In this document: positions 8,898 through 16,211 of the stretch, piece by piece
How positions within the stretch are numbered: the first letter of the stretch is position 1
Layout of the letters: every line of letters begins with the position of its first letter
DNA from: Nocardioides hwasunensis
GTDB lineage: Bacteria; Actinomycetota; Actinomycetes; Propionibacteriales; Nocardioidaceae
DNA length: 64,000 bases
Assembly: GCF_014779665.1 (NCBI RefSeq)
Contig: NZ_JACXYY010000007.1
Location: forward strand, 124,001 to 188,000
Direction of reading: 5' to 3'
Program-made: the position numbers and the translations under genes
The notes under the pieces: generated by a model
What the model was told of the DNA's origin: nothing
What the model saw: only the letters and a program-made list of their open reading frames with translations
The model's database searches: none

Positions 8898-9683
8898 GTG
8901 AGTGCCCCCCGCCGACCCGGCCTGCTGACCGACCTCGGCGCCGTGGTCCTCGCGCTGGTGCTGGTCGGCATCGCCGGGATGCTCGGCAAGTGGCAGTACG
9001 ACGCGTGGCAGGCCCACCGCGACGCCGAGGCCCGCGACCTCACCGGGGTGGCGCCGGTGGCGATGACGAGCCTGATGGGCAACGACGACCCCTTCCCCGC
9101 GGCCGATCTGGGCCGGCCCGTGGAGGTCTCCGGCGACTGGCTCGCCGGCGGCTTCTGGGCCGCGGACCGCGACCTCGACGGCACCTCGGGCTACTGGGCG
9201 GTGAACCCGCTGCAGATCGACGACGCGGCGGTCCTCGTCGTGCGTGGCTGGGCGCCCCAGCCCGACCCGGCCCTCCTCGAGGCGAGCGGGGAGGCCGACG
9301 TCACCGGGTGGTTGCAGCCGCCCGAGGGCAGCATGCTCGTCAACGACGATCCGCTCGATGACGTGTTCCCCGAGATCCGGGTCTCCGACGCCATGCAGCG
9401 CGTGGACGTCGACCTCTACTCCGCCTACGTCGTCAGCCAGGAGCCGGGCGCCGGCCTCCGGCCGGCCGAGCTCGCCGCGCTGCCGGACCCGAGCCGGTTC
9501 ACCGGCATCCGCAACCTGCTCTACGCGGTCGAGTGGTGGATCTTCGGCGCCTTCGCGGCGTTCATCTGGTGGCGCTGGCGCCGCGACGCCACCCAGCCCG
9601 AGATCGCGCCGCTCGAGGCCGGCGTCACACCTGCGGCCTCCTCCGAGGCAGCGCCCGACCGCGTGTCACCTCCCCCCGGATAG
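8898..9683 (+). CDS. SURF1 family protein
   Basis: Membrane protein of 261 aa related to SURF1, an assembly factor for cytochrome c oxidase. It has the family layout: one transmembrane helix at about residues 13-30 (LVLVGIAGMLGKWQYDAWQ, with the family's WQ/YDAW block), a large extracytoplasmic domain with VEVSGDWL and VVRGWAP, and a second helix near residue 215 (NLLYAVEWWIFGAFAAF). The GTG at 8898 is preceded by GACAAT at 6 nt, consistent with leaderless transcription. The C-terminal 25 residues are low-complexity. Confidence 0.87.
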   Translation: MSAPRRPGLLTDLGAVVLALVLVGIAGMLGKWQYDAWQAHRDAEARDLTGVAPVAMTSLMGNDDPFPAADLGRPVEVSGDWLAGGFWAADRDLDGTSGYWAVNPLQIDDAAVLVVRGWAPQPDPALLEASGEADVTGWLQPPEGSMLVNDDPLDDVFPEIRVSDAMQRVDVDLYSAYVVSQEPGAGLRPAELAALPDPSRFTGIRNLLYAVEWWIFGAFAAFIWWRWRRDATQPEIAPLEAGVTPAASSEAAPDRVSPPPG

Positions 9684-9686
9684 GTT
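9681..9686 (+). promoter_or_regulatory. Putative leaderless -10 (TAGGTT) for DUF3817 gene
   Basis: TAGGTT ends 7 nt before the GTG at 9694 and shares its TAG with the SURF1 stop codon. No Shine-Dalgarno sequence is present, which fits a leaderless transcript. Confidence 0.5.
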
Positions 9687-9693
9687 GAGCGCC

Positions 9694-10074
9694 GTGTCCC
9701 GCAACCTCACCGCCTACCGGGTGATGGCCACCATCGTCGGCGTCCTGCTCGTGGTGCTCTGCCTGGTCGGCGTCCCGCTGGCCAACTTCGACGGCTCCCC
9801 GATGTGGGGCATCTTCGACAGCACCCCGACGTGGGTGTCGACCGGCTCCGACGCCCACCACCTCGGCGAGCTGATCACCACCTACCTCGGTGTCGCCCAC
9901 GGCTGGCTCTACATGATCTTCCTGTTCAGCGCGTTCCTGCTCTCGCGCCGGGCCCGGTGGGACCTGCCCTTCACCCTGGTGACCCTGGTCTGCGGCACCG
10001 TCCCGATCCTGTCCTTCTGGGCCGAGCACCGCGCGACCAAGCGCGTACGCGCCGAGCACCCCGAGCTGCGCTGA
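9694..10074 (+). CDS. DUF3817 integral membrane protein
   Basis: A 126-aa protein with three hydrophobic helices (about residues 8-30, 62-82 and 88-107) and a basic C-terminus. The HHLGELITTYLGVAHGWLYMIFL block and the final FWAEHRATKR are characteristic of DUF3817, a family of unknown function often placed near SURF1 or DNA-replication genes in actinobacteria. The GTG start is set by the upstream TAGGTT and the absence of an alternative. Confidence 0.85.
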   Translation: MSRNLTAYRVMATIVGVLLVVLCLVGVPLANFDGSPMWGIFDSTPTWVSTGSDAHHLGELITTYLGVAHGWLYMIFLFSAFLLSRRARWDLPFTLVTLVCGTVPILSFWAEHRATKRVRAEHPELR

Positions 10075-10102
10075 CCGCTGCCCCTGCGGCGTGCGGCTTC
10101 CC

Positions 10103-10154
10103 GAGCGGTGAGTGAGACATGTTTTCGCGCCCAGGAACCTGCCTCACGCACCGA
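10103..10154. repeat. Palindromic intergenic repeat, family 1, copy a
   Basis: Arms GCGGTGAGTGAG and CTCACGCACCG can pair with one mismatch around a central AGGAACC. It shares GCGGTGAGTGAGACATGTT with copy b 60 bp downstream. Both lie between convergent genes. Confidence 0.65.
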
Positions 10155-10174
10155 CGCCTTCCGGACATGCAGAC

Positions 10175-10228
10175 GGGCGGTGAGTGAGACATGTTCTGGA
10201 GTGCCAGAACCTGCCTCACTCACCGCCC
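10175..10228. repeat. Palindromic intergenic repeat, family 1, copy b
   Basis: The outer stem GGGCGGTGAGTGAG / CTCACTCACCGCCC is a perfect 14 bp. The inner stem GTTCTGG-AGTG-CCAGAAC is also perfect and is separated from the outer one by ACAT/CTGC bulges. It could serve as a bidirectional terminator between DUF3817 and the gene ending at 10251, although it has no T-run. Confidence 0.75.
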
Positions 10229-10250
10229 GAAGCGATGATGCGGATACGAG

Positions 10251-11006
10251 CTAGTTCTTCTTCGGCACGTCGTCGATGTCGATGACGTCGGCCGGGTCGT
10301 CGGGGGTGGTGGTCTCGTGGGCCTCCTCCACCGAGTCGCTGATGGCCTCGCCCGGTGCGCCGCCACCGATGTCGTCGGTCGCCGGCGGGTCGACGGTCAC
10401 CACGTCGTCGGCGGTGACCTCGGAGTCGGCGGCCGTCGGCGCCGCGGCGGGAGCCGGGGGCTTCGGCGCGGGCGCGGCCGGCGGGACGTAGGTCGACTGC
10501 CAGTTGGCCTTGTCGTCCTGCTTGGCCTTGAGCTTGCTGAAGATCACGCCGCCGATGGCGAGCAGGCCACCGATCAGCAGCAGCTTCTTGAGCTTGCTCC
10601 CCCGGGGCTCGGGCTCGATGCCGCGCAGCTCGTTGACCTTGGCCGTGGCCAGGTCGCGACCCTCGGCCGCACGCTCGGCGGCGAGCGACGCGGCGACGGA
10701 CGCCTTGTCGGCGGCGTTCGCGCGGGCCTCGGCCAGCAGCGGGGCGGCCTTCTCCCGGGCCTCCGCCGTCTTCTCCGCAGCGGCAGCGGCACCGGCCGAC
10801 GCCGCCTCGGCGGCCCGCGAACGGGCGTCCTCGAGCAGGGGCTGGGCCTTGTCGCGCGCGTCGGAGATCGCGGGGCCGGCCTTGTCGACGGCCTGCTCCC
10901 AGGCGTGCTCGAGCTGGGGGAGCACGTTCTCGGAGAACTGGTCGGAGATCTGGTCGACGTAGTCGTGGGCCCGGTCCGCGAGGGACTTCTTGCGACCGAA
11001 TGGCAT
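10251..11006 (-). CDS. Ala-rich coiled-coil membrane protein, function unknown
   Basis: A 251-aa protein. Residues 8-125 are an Ala/Glu/Arg/Lys-rich helical region with repeated ARDKAQPLLEDAR- and AREKAAPLLAEAR-like units, resembling apolipoprotein/LEA-type amphipathic helices. A single transmembrane helix (about 141-157) and a Pro/Ala/Asp-rich acidic tail ending DIDDVPKKN follow. The ATG at 11006 is chosen because AGGAGG lies 7 nt upstream, although the frame is open further. It diverges from the cyclophilin gene. I do not recognise a named family. Confidence 0.75.
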   Translation of the reverse strand: MPFGRKKSLADRAHDYVDQISDQFSENVLPQLEHAWEQAVDKAGPAISDARDKAQPLLEDARSRAAEAASAGAAAAAEKTAEAREKAAPLLAEARANAADKASVAASLAAERAAEGRDLATAKVNELRGIEPEPRGSKLKKLLLIGGLLAIGGVIFSKLKAKQDDKANWQSTYVPPAAPAPKPPAPAAAPTAADSEVTADDVVTVDPPATDDIGGGAPGEAISDSVEEAHETTTPDDPADVIDIDDVPKKN

Positions 11007-11230
11007 GCGTGTCCTCCTGTGTCTGTGAGTCTCCATCTCATCACGCGCACCCTGAGGCGGCCAGCCCCGTCCGGGTGGGCGAGACGTACGCCGCCCGCGC
11101 CGGTCGGCGTACGGCCCCTTCCGCGCGCGCCCGCGTGCGGGGAGCGTGGGCGGCGCGTGGCAGGATCGAGTCGCACGCCGGACCCCCGGGTCCGCACACA
11201 CCAGAGACACCCAGCTGAGAGGCACATCCC

Positions 11231-11743
11231 ATGGCCGACCCCCAGGCGACCTTCAAGACCAACCGGGGCGACATCGTCGTCAACCTGCTTCCGAACCACG
11301 CCCCCGAGACCGTCGAGAACTTCATCGGCCTCGCGGAGGGCACCAAGGACTACCGCGACGACGCCGGTCGCTCCGGTGAGAAGTACTACGACGGCCTCGG
11401 CTTCCACCGCGTCATCGACGGCTTCATGATCCAGGGTGGCTGCCCGCTCGGCACCGGCACCGGTGGCCCGGGCTACACGTTCAAGGACGAGATCCACCCC
11501 GAGCTCGTCTTCGACAAGCCCTACCTGCTCGCCATGGCCAACGCCGGCCCGGGCACCAACGGCTCGCAGTTCTTCATCACCGTCGGCGCCACCCCGTGGC
11601 TCAACCGCAAGCACACGATCTTCGGCGAGGTGGCCGACCAGGCCAGCCGCGACGTCGTCGACGCGATCGCGACCAGCCCGACCGGCGCCATGGACCGTCC
11701 GGTCGAGCCCGTCGTGTTCGAGTCGGTCACGATCGAGCGCTGA
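11231..11743 (+). CDS. ppiA: Peptidyl-prolyl cis-trans isomerase (cyclophilin)
   Basis: Cytosolic cyclophilin-type PPIase of 170 aa that speeds proline isomerisation during protein folding. The cyclophilin core is clear: FHRVIDGFMIQGG with the catalytic Arg, ANAGPGTNGSQFFIT, and LNRKHTIFGEV. There is no signal peptide. The position close to pknB and crgA matches ppiA in mycobacteria, which supports the symbol. A GAGAGG ribosome site precedes the ATG. Confidence 0.93.
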   Translation: MADPQATFKTNRGDIVVNLLPNHAPETVENFIGLAEGTKDYRDDAGRSGEKYYDGLGFHRVIDGFMIQGGCPLGTGTGGPGYTFKDEIHPELVFDKPYLLAMANAGPGTNGSQFFITVGATPWLNRKHTIFGEVADQASRDVVDAIATSPTGAMDRPVEPVVFESVTIER

Positions 11744-11780
11744 CCCAGCCGCTGCCTCCGCTCCGAGACCTCCTCACGCC

Positions 11781-12728
11781 ATGACCCAGCCGACCGACGG
11801 CGAGGCCGCGACCGGGGTGCCGACCTGCTATCGGCACCCCGGTCGCGAGACCTGGATCCGCTGCCAGCGGTGCGACAAGCCGATCTGCCCGGACTGCATG
11901 CGCGACGCCGCCGTGGGCTTCCAGTGCCCCGACTGCGTCAAGGAGGCCGCCAGGACCTCCCGCCAGAACCGTGCGCTGTACGGCGGCCGGCGCAGCGCCG
12001 ACCCTCGCCTGACCAGCCTCGTGCTGATCGGCATCAACGTGGCCGTCTGGCTCGCGGTGATCGCGACCGGCTGGAAGAACAGCGACCTGATCGCGCGGCT
12101 CGCGCTGGTCCCGAAGGGGACCTGTGAGTCGCTCTCCAGCGGTGGCTACTACCCGACCGCAGCCGGTGAGCGTCTGTGCATGCTCGGCACCGGGGGCGAC
12201 GGGCACTGGGTGCCGGGCGTGGCCGACGGCGCCGTGTGGCAGCTCATCACCAGCCAGTTCCTGCACGTCGAGATCTGGCACATCGCCGGCAACATGCTGG
12301 CGCTGTGGGTCCTCGGTCCCCAGCTCGAGGCCATCCTGGGTCGGACCAGGTTCCTCGTCCTCTACCTCCTCTCCGGGCTGGCCGGCTCGGTCGCCGTGCT
12401 GTGGCTCTCGGGCTCGGGCGGGCTGACGCTCGGCGCGTCCGGCGCGATCTACGGCCTCTTCGGTGCCTACGCCGTGATCGCCCACAAGGTGCGCGCGGAC
12501 CTGCGCAGCATCGCGACGCTCCTCGTCGTCAACCTGTTCATCACCTTCGCCATCCCCAACATCTCGTGGCAGGGACACCTCGGCGGGATCGTGGGCGGCG
12601 CCATCATCGCGGCCGTCATCGCCTACGCCCCGCGCACGCGCCGCACCCAGGTCCAGGCCCTCGGCCTCGCCGGCTTCTTCATCGTGCTCGTCGCGCTGAT
12701 CGCGCTGCGCATCGCCGCTCTGGCCTAG
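11781..12728 (+). CDS. Rhomboid family intramembrane serine protease with N-terminal zinc-binding segment
   Basis: A 315-aa membrane protein. Residues 16-52 form a B-box-like zinc-binding segment (Cys16, His19, Cys28, Cys31, Cys36, Cys39, Cys49, Cys52). The rhomboid core follows with about seven hydrophobic segments: HIAGN near residue 171, the catalytic Ser220 in GASGAIYGLFGAY, and His266 in GHLGG. The catalytic dyad is intact, so cleavage of membrane-anchored substrates is expected; none can be named. It starts 37 bp after ppiA, in the same direction. Confidence 0.92.
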   Translation: MTQPTDGEAATGVPTCYRHPGRETWIRCQRCDKPICPDCMRDAAVGFQCPDCVKEAARTSRQNRALYGGRRSADPRLTSLVLIGINVAVWLAVIATGWKNSDLIARLALVPKGTCESLSSGGYYPTAAGERLCMLGTGGDGHWVPGVADGAVWQLITSQFLHVEIWHIAGNMLALWVLGPQLEAILGRTRFLVLYLLSGLAGSVAVLWLSGSGGLTLGASGAIYGLFGAYAVIAHKVRADLRSIATLLVVNLFITFAIPNISWQGHLGGIVGGAIIAAVIAYAPRTRRTQVQALGLAGFFIVLVALIALRIAALA

Positions 12729-12774
12729 CCGGACGCCGCCTGCGCCGGGCGGCGTACGCCCCTCGAGCCGGCGC

Positions 12775-12824
12775 GATCCGTCATCTGCGCCCGCACCCAT
12801 CGGTGCGCGGTCGGGTGACGGATC
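12775..12824. repeat. GATCCGTCA hairpin, family 2
   Basis: GATCCGTCA and TGACGGATC form a perfect 9-bp outer stem. CGCACC-CAT-CGGTGCG forms an inner stem. It probably terminates the ppiA-rhomboid transcript. A single copy was seen. Confidence 0.6.
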
Positions 12825-12870
12825 CGGTGCGCCCGGACCACCCGTGAGTTCCCACAGGTGTGCACACAGC

Positions 12871-12925
12871 TGTGGATAACTACATGCATGTAATTCTCCA
12901 CAGCAGTTATCCCCAGTGTGGACAA
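12871..12925. promoter_or_regulatory. Cluster of four DnaA-box-like 9-mers
   Basis: TGTGGATAA (12871-12879) is an exact E. coli-type box on the minus strand, and TGTGGACAA (12917-12925) is the exact complement of the actinobacterial TTGTCCACA. TTCTCCACA (12894-12902) and TTATCCCCA (12907-12915) are one-mismatch boxes on the plus strand. Four in 55 bp is far above expectation for this GC content. It is not the usual dnaA-dnaN origin locus, so a titration or regulatory site is more likely. Confidence 0.55.
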
Positions 12926-12987
12926 CCGCGCGCCCCCGCGAGCGCGTGAGAGCCCCGGCGCACCACCCCGATCGACCCCGAAATCGA

Positions 12988-13047
12988 CTCGAGCGGTGAG
13001 AGAGACGCCTCCCCTTCCCCAGGAAGGCGCCTCACTCACCGCTCGAG
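12988..13047. repeat. Palindromic intergenic repeat, family 1, copy c
   Basis: Arms CTCGAGCGGTGAG and CTCACCGCTCGAG are a perfect 13 bp. The stem continues with GAGACGCC / GGCGCCTC (one mismatch) around a C-rich loop. It shares GAGCGGTGAG-GAGAC with the copies near 10.1 kb. Confidence 0.7.
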
Positions 13048-13091
13048 GCGACGAATGCGTGCGACCGGTGCTCACCGGCCGCGGGAGAAAC

Positions 13092-13544
13092 CTACTCCCA
13101 CTTGGTCGCGAAGCTGAACCCGACCGCCATGAACGCGATGCCGACGACCAGGTTCCACTGGCCGAGGTCGTTGAGGATCCACAGCCGCGAAAGGTCGTCG
13201 GAGAAGACGTAGAAGGTGCAGATCCAGATCAGGCCGATCAGGAAGCAGCCCAGCATCCCGACCACGACGCCGCGGCCGCGGCCGAGCGGGGTCGAGGGGT
13301 GCGCGGAGATCATCAGGCCGAGCATCATCGCGCCGAAGCCGATGACGTAGTTCCAGCGGGCGAGGTCGGCGATCGCCGTCGGGCTGCCCTCGACGGGCGG
13401 GAACGCGAGCGGGTTCCCCCGCGGGCCGATGTAGTAGTAGGCGAGCCAGGCGATGCCGCCCACGATCAGCAGCAGACTGATCAGGAACCTGACGGAGAAG
13501 CGTCGGGTCTTCTCCTCGGTGATGACCGTCTTGGACTTCGACAC
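13092..13544 (-). CDS. crgA: Cell-division protein CrgA, tandem-duplicated form
   Basis: Membrane protein of 150 aa related to CrgA, which links FtsZ, FtsI and peptidoglycan synthesis in actinobacteria. Classical CrgA is about 90 aa with two helices. Here two CrgA-like units follow each other: helix (about 17-38) then DLARWNYVIGFGAMMLGLMIS, and helix (about 92-112) then DLGQWNLVVGIAFMAVGFSFATKWE. This gives four helices and two W-N-x-x-(I/V)-(G/A)-(F/I) motifs. The GTG at 13544 has GGAG upstream and starts the family-typical SKSKTV. Divergent from DUF881. Confidence 0.85.
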   Translation of the reverse strand: MSKSKTVITEEKTRRFSVRFLISLLLIVGGIAWLAYYYIGPRGNPLAFPPVEGSPTAIADLARWNYVIGFGAMMLGLMISAHPSTPLGRGRGVVVGMLGCFLIGLIWICTFYVFSDDLSRLWILNDLGQWNLVVGIAFMAVGFSFATKWE

Positions 13545-13613
13545 TGCTGCTCCTGTGGCTTGGCGGGAGATGGCTCTGCGACATTCGAGGGCGTACGCCG
13601 CCCAACGGGGGGT

Positions 13614-13619
13614 TAGCGT
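13614..13619 (+). promoter_or_regulatory. Putative leaderless -10 (TAGCGT) for DUF881 gene
   Basis: TAGCGT ends 7 nt before the ATG at 13627, and no ribosome-binding site is visible in between. Confidence 0.5.
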
Positions 13620-13626
13620 AGTCGCC

Positions 13627-14379
13627 ATGCCCGCACCGTCCCATTCATCCCCCGGGCGCCGCCGCGTCTGGCGGGTGGCGACGCCCGTCGCCGTGCTGCT
13701 GTGCGGCGTCCTCTTCGCGGTGAGCGCGAAGCAGAGCGACGGGATGGACCTGCGGGGCGGTCGGCTCACCGACCTGGCGTCGGTGGTGCGCGCCGAGCGC
13801 GACGAGGCGGGCAACCTGACCGCCCGCGCGGCCGAGCTCAACACCGAGGTCGAGACCCTCAGCACCCAGCTGGGCGACCGTTCCGTGGCCCGCGCGCAGC
13901 GCAAGGTCGGCGCGCTCGTCGACCCGGCGGGACTCACCGAGAAGACCGGCACGGCGGTGCAGGTGACCCTCGACGACGCCCCGCTCGACGCGCGCCTCCA
14001 CTACGAGGACAACCCCAACGACCTCGTCGTGCACCAGCAGGACATCCAGGCGGTGGCCAATGCGATGTGGAGCGCCGGCGCGGTCGCGGTGACCATCCAG
14101 GGCCAGCGACTGATCTCCACGACCGGCATCAAGTGCGAGGGCAACCAGGTCACTCTGCACGGCCTGCCCTACTCGCCGCCCTACGTCATCGTCGGCATCG
14201 GCGACCCGACCGCGATGGAGACCGCGCTCGCCACCGACCCGATCCTCGCGGCCTACCGCGACTACGTGGACCTGCCCGGCGGTGGGGTGTCGTGGGACAT
14301 GATCGGGCTCGACCAGGCCACCGCACCGGCCTACACCGGGCTGCTCGACCTCACCTACGCGACGCCGATGGAGGACTGA
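13627..14379 (+). CDS. DUF881 family membrane-anchored protein
   Basis: A 250-aa protein with one N-terminal membrane helix (about residues 16-34) and an extracytoplasmic domain containing a short coiled coil (about 50-85), VQVTLDDAP, DLVVHQQDIQAVANAMWSAGA and GPP-like YSPPYVIVGIGD blocks that define DUF881. Members cluster with crgA and pknB in actinobacteria; the function is unknown. The ATG at 13627 is favoured by the TAGCGT hexamer. Its 3' end overlaps the 3' end of the convergent pknB by 25 bp. Confidence 0.87.
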   Translation: MPAPSHSSPGRRRVWRVATPVAVLLCGVLFAVSAKQSDGMDLRGGRLTDLASVVRAERDEAGNLTARAAELNTEVETLSTQLGDRSVARAQRKVGALVDPAGLTEKTGTAVQVTLDDAPLDARLHYEDNPNDLVVHQQDIQAVANAMWSAGAVAVTIQGQRLISTTGIKCEGNQVTLHGLPYSPPYVIVGIGDPTAMETALATDPILAAYRDYVDLPGGGVSWDMIGLDQATAPAYTGLLDLTYATPMED

Positions 14380-16211
14380 GGCGGCGACGTCGTCGGGTCG
14401 ACCGGCAGCCGCGGGGTCGGCGTCTCCGTCGGCTCGGTCGGGGTCTCGGTGGGCGTCTCCGTCGGCGTCTCCGTCGGGGGGTCCGTCGGCGGGTCGGTCG
14501 GCTCGTCCGTCGGGTCCGGCGTCGGCGGCTCCTCGTAGACCGACACGAAGATCGTCACCGTGCCGCCCTGCGGCAGCGTGCCGCCGAGCGGGATCTGGTC
14601 GACGACCGTGTTCTTGGGCTCGGTCGAGGTGGCGTCCTCGCGGACGTCGGCGACGAAGCCGGCCTCGCGGATCGCCCGCTCCGCCTGGCGCTGCATCATG
14701 CCGCGCACGTCGGGCACCTGCGTGGGACCGTTGGAGAACACGAGCGTGATCGTCGTGCCCTCGGCCACCGACGTGCCGGCGGCGGGGTTGGTGCTGAGCA
14801 CCTGGTTCTTCGGCTCGTCGGAGTCCTGGCCCTGGAAGCGGATCTTCAGGTTCTGCGACAGCATCGCCTGACGGGCCTCCTTGCGCAGCGTCCCGACGAC
14901 GAACGGCACCTCGACCTCGGGCTTGCCGAGGGACAGCACGAAGCTGATCGACGTCCCCGGGTCCTGGAAGGTGTCACGGTTGGGGTCCTGGCTGATGACC
15001 TGGTCGGCCTCGACGGTCTCCGAGCTCTCGCGCGTGATGCGACCGACCTCGAAGCCGGCGTCGCCGATCTCCATCCGCGCCTGCTCCTCGGTCATCCCGA
15101 CGATGTTCGGGACCGCGGAGCGGTTGGGCGCGCTGTCGAACATGACGCTGTTGAGGAAGTAGGCACCTCCCGCGAGCACCGCGAGCACCAGGAGGCCGAC
15201 GAGCACCCAGAGGGCCGTACGCCGTCGCGGCTGCTCCTCGTGCTGGGGTGCGGGAGCGGCCGGCGCGGCCATCGTGGAGGTCGGGTCGGCGGGCGGCACG
15301 GGAGGGACGTACGCCGTCTCGGCCGGCGCGGGCACGACGGCCGGCGCCTGGATCGGGTGGCCGGCGAGGTAGCGCTCGATGTCGGCCTTCATCGCCGCGG
15401 AGCTCTGGTAGCGGTCCTCGACCCGCTTGGCCAGAGACTTCATCACGATCGCGTCGATCTCGGGGTCGAGCTGGTCGTCGAGGTCGGACGGGGGCGAGGC
15501 CTGCTCGCGCACGTGCTGGTAGGCCACGGCGACCGGGCTGTCGCCGACGAACGGCGGCCGGCCGGTGAGCAGCTCGTAGAGCAGGCAGCCGGTGGAGTAG
15601 ACGTCGGAGCGCGAGTCGACGGTCTCGCCGCGCGCCTGCTCGGGGGAGAGGTACTGAGCGGTGCCGACGACGGCCGCGGTCTGGGTCATCGTGGAGGAGG
15701 CGTCGGAGATCGCGCGGGCGATGCCGAAGTCCATCACCTTCACGTCGCCCGACGGCGTGAGCATCACGTTGCCCGGCTTGATGTCGCGGTGGATGATCCC
15801 CGCGCGGTGGCTGTAGTCGAGGGCGGACAGCACGCCCGCGGTGATCTCCAGGGCACGCTCGGGCAGGATCTTGCGGCCCTCGCGCAGGATGTCGCGCAGG
15901 GTGCGCCCCTCGACGCACTCCATCACGATGTAGGGCTGGGCGACCCCCGAGCCGTCGGTGGCCATCTCCTCGCCGGTGTCGTAGGTCGACACGATCGCGG
16001 GGTGGTTGAGGGACGCCGACGACTGCGCCTCGCGCCGGAACCGGGCCTGGAAGGTCGCGTCGCTGGCCAGGTCGGTGCGCAGCCGCTTCACGGCCACGGT
16101 CCGGCCCAGGCGCAGGTCGCGTCCCTTGCGGACCTCGGCCATGCCGCCGCGTCCGAGGAGCTCGCCGAGCTCGTAGCGGCCGCCGATCAGCGTCGGCTCC
16201 GGCTGCGTCAT
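14355..16211 (-). CDS. pknB: Serine/threonine protein kinase PknB with PASTA domains
   Basis: Membrane kinase of 618 aa that senses cell-wall fragments and controls growth and division. The Hanks kinase domain is intact (Lys42 in VAVKRL, HRDIKPGN, DFG). A Pro/Ala-rich linker, one membrane helix and three PASTA repeats follow (beginning near PNIVGMT, VPFVVGT and VPDVRGM; mycobacterial PknB has four). The protein ends in a Pro/Thr/Glu tail with ETPT units. The ATG overlaps the pknA stop (ATGA). Last gene of the seven-gene operon. Confidence 0.95.
   Translation of the reverse strand: MTQPEPTLIGGRYELGELLGRGGMAEVRKGRDLRLGRTVAVKRLRTDLASDATFQARFRREAQSSASLNHPAIVSTYDTGEEMATDGSGVAQPYIVMECVEGRTLRDILREGRKILPERALEITAGVLSALDYSHRAGIIHRDIKPGNVMLTPSGDVKVMDFGIARAISDASSTMTQTAAVVGTAQYLSPEQARGETVDSRSDVYSTGCLLYELLTGRPPFVGDSPVAVAYQHVREQASPPSDLDDQLDPEIDAIVMKSLAKRVEDRYQSSAAMKADIERYLAGHPIQAPAVVPAPAETAYVPPVPPADPTSTMAAPAAPAPQHEEQPRRRTALWVLVGLLVLAVLAGGAYFLNSVMFDSAPNRSAVPNIVGMTEEQARMEIGDAGFEVGRITRESSETVEADQVISQDPNRDTFQDPGTSISFVLSLGKPEVEVPFVVGTLRKEARQAMLSQNLKIRFQGQDSDEPKNQVLSTNPAAGTSVAEGTTITLVFSNGPTQVPDVRGMMQRQAERAIREAGFVADVREDATSTEPKNTVVDQIPLGGTLPQGGTVTIFVSVYEEPPTPDPTDEPTDPPTDPPTETPTETPTETPTEPTETPTPRLPVDPTTSPPQSSIGVA

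Larger units (their letters stand above)
12729..13091. other. Intergenic region with hairpins and DnaA-like boxes
   Basis: A 363-bp stretch between the convergent rhomboid and crgA genes with no credible coding sequence. It holds a GATCCGTCA hairpin (12775-12824), four DnaA-box-like 9-mers (12871-12925) and a family 1 palindrome (12988-13047). Confidence 0.7.

Noticed and set aside
12841..12930. Chromosomal origin of replication
   Set aside because: There are DnaA-like boxes, but only four, no AT-rich unwinding region, and dnaA/dnaN are not adjacent; gene order places oriC upstream of gyrB.
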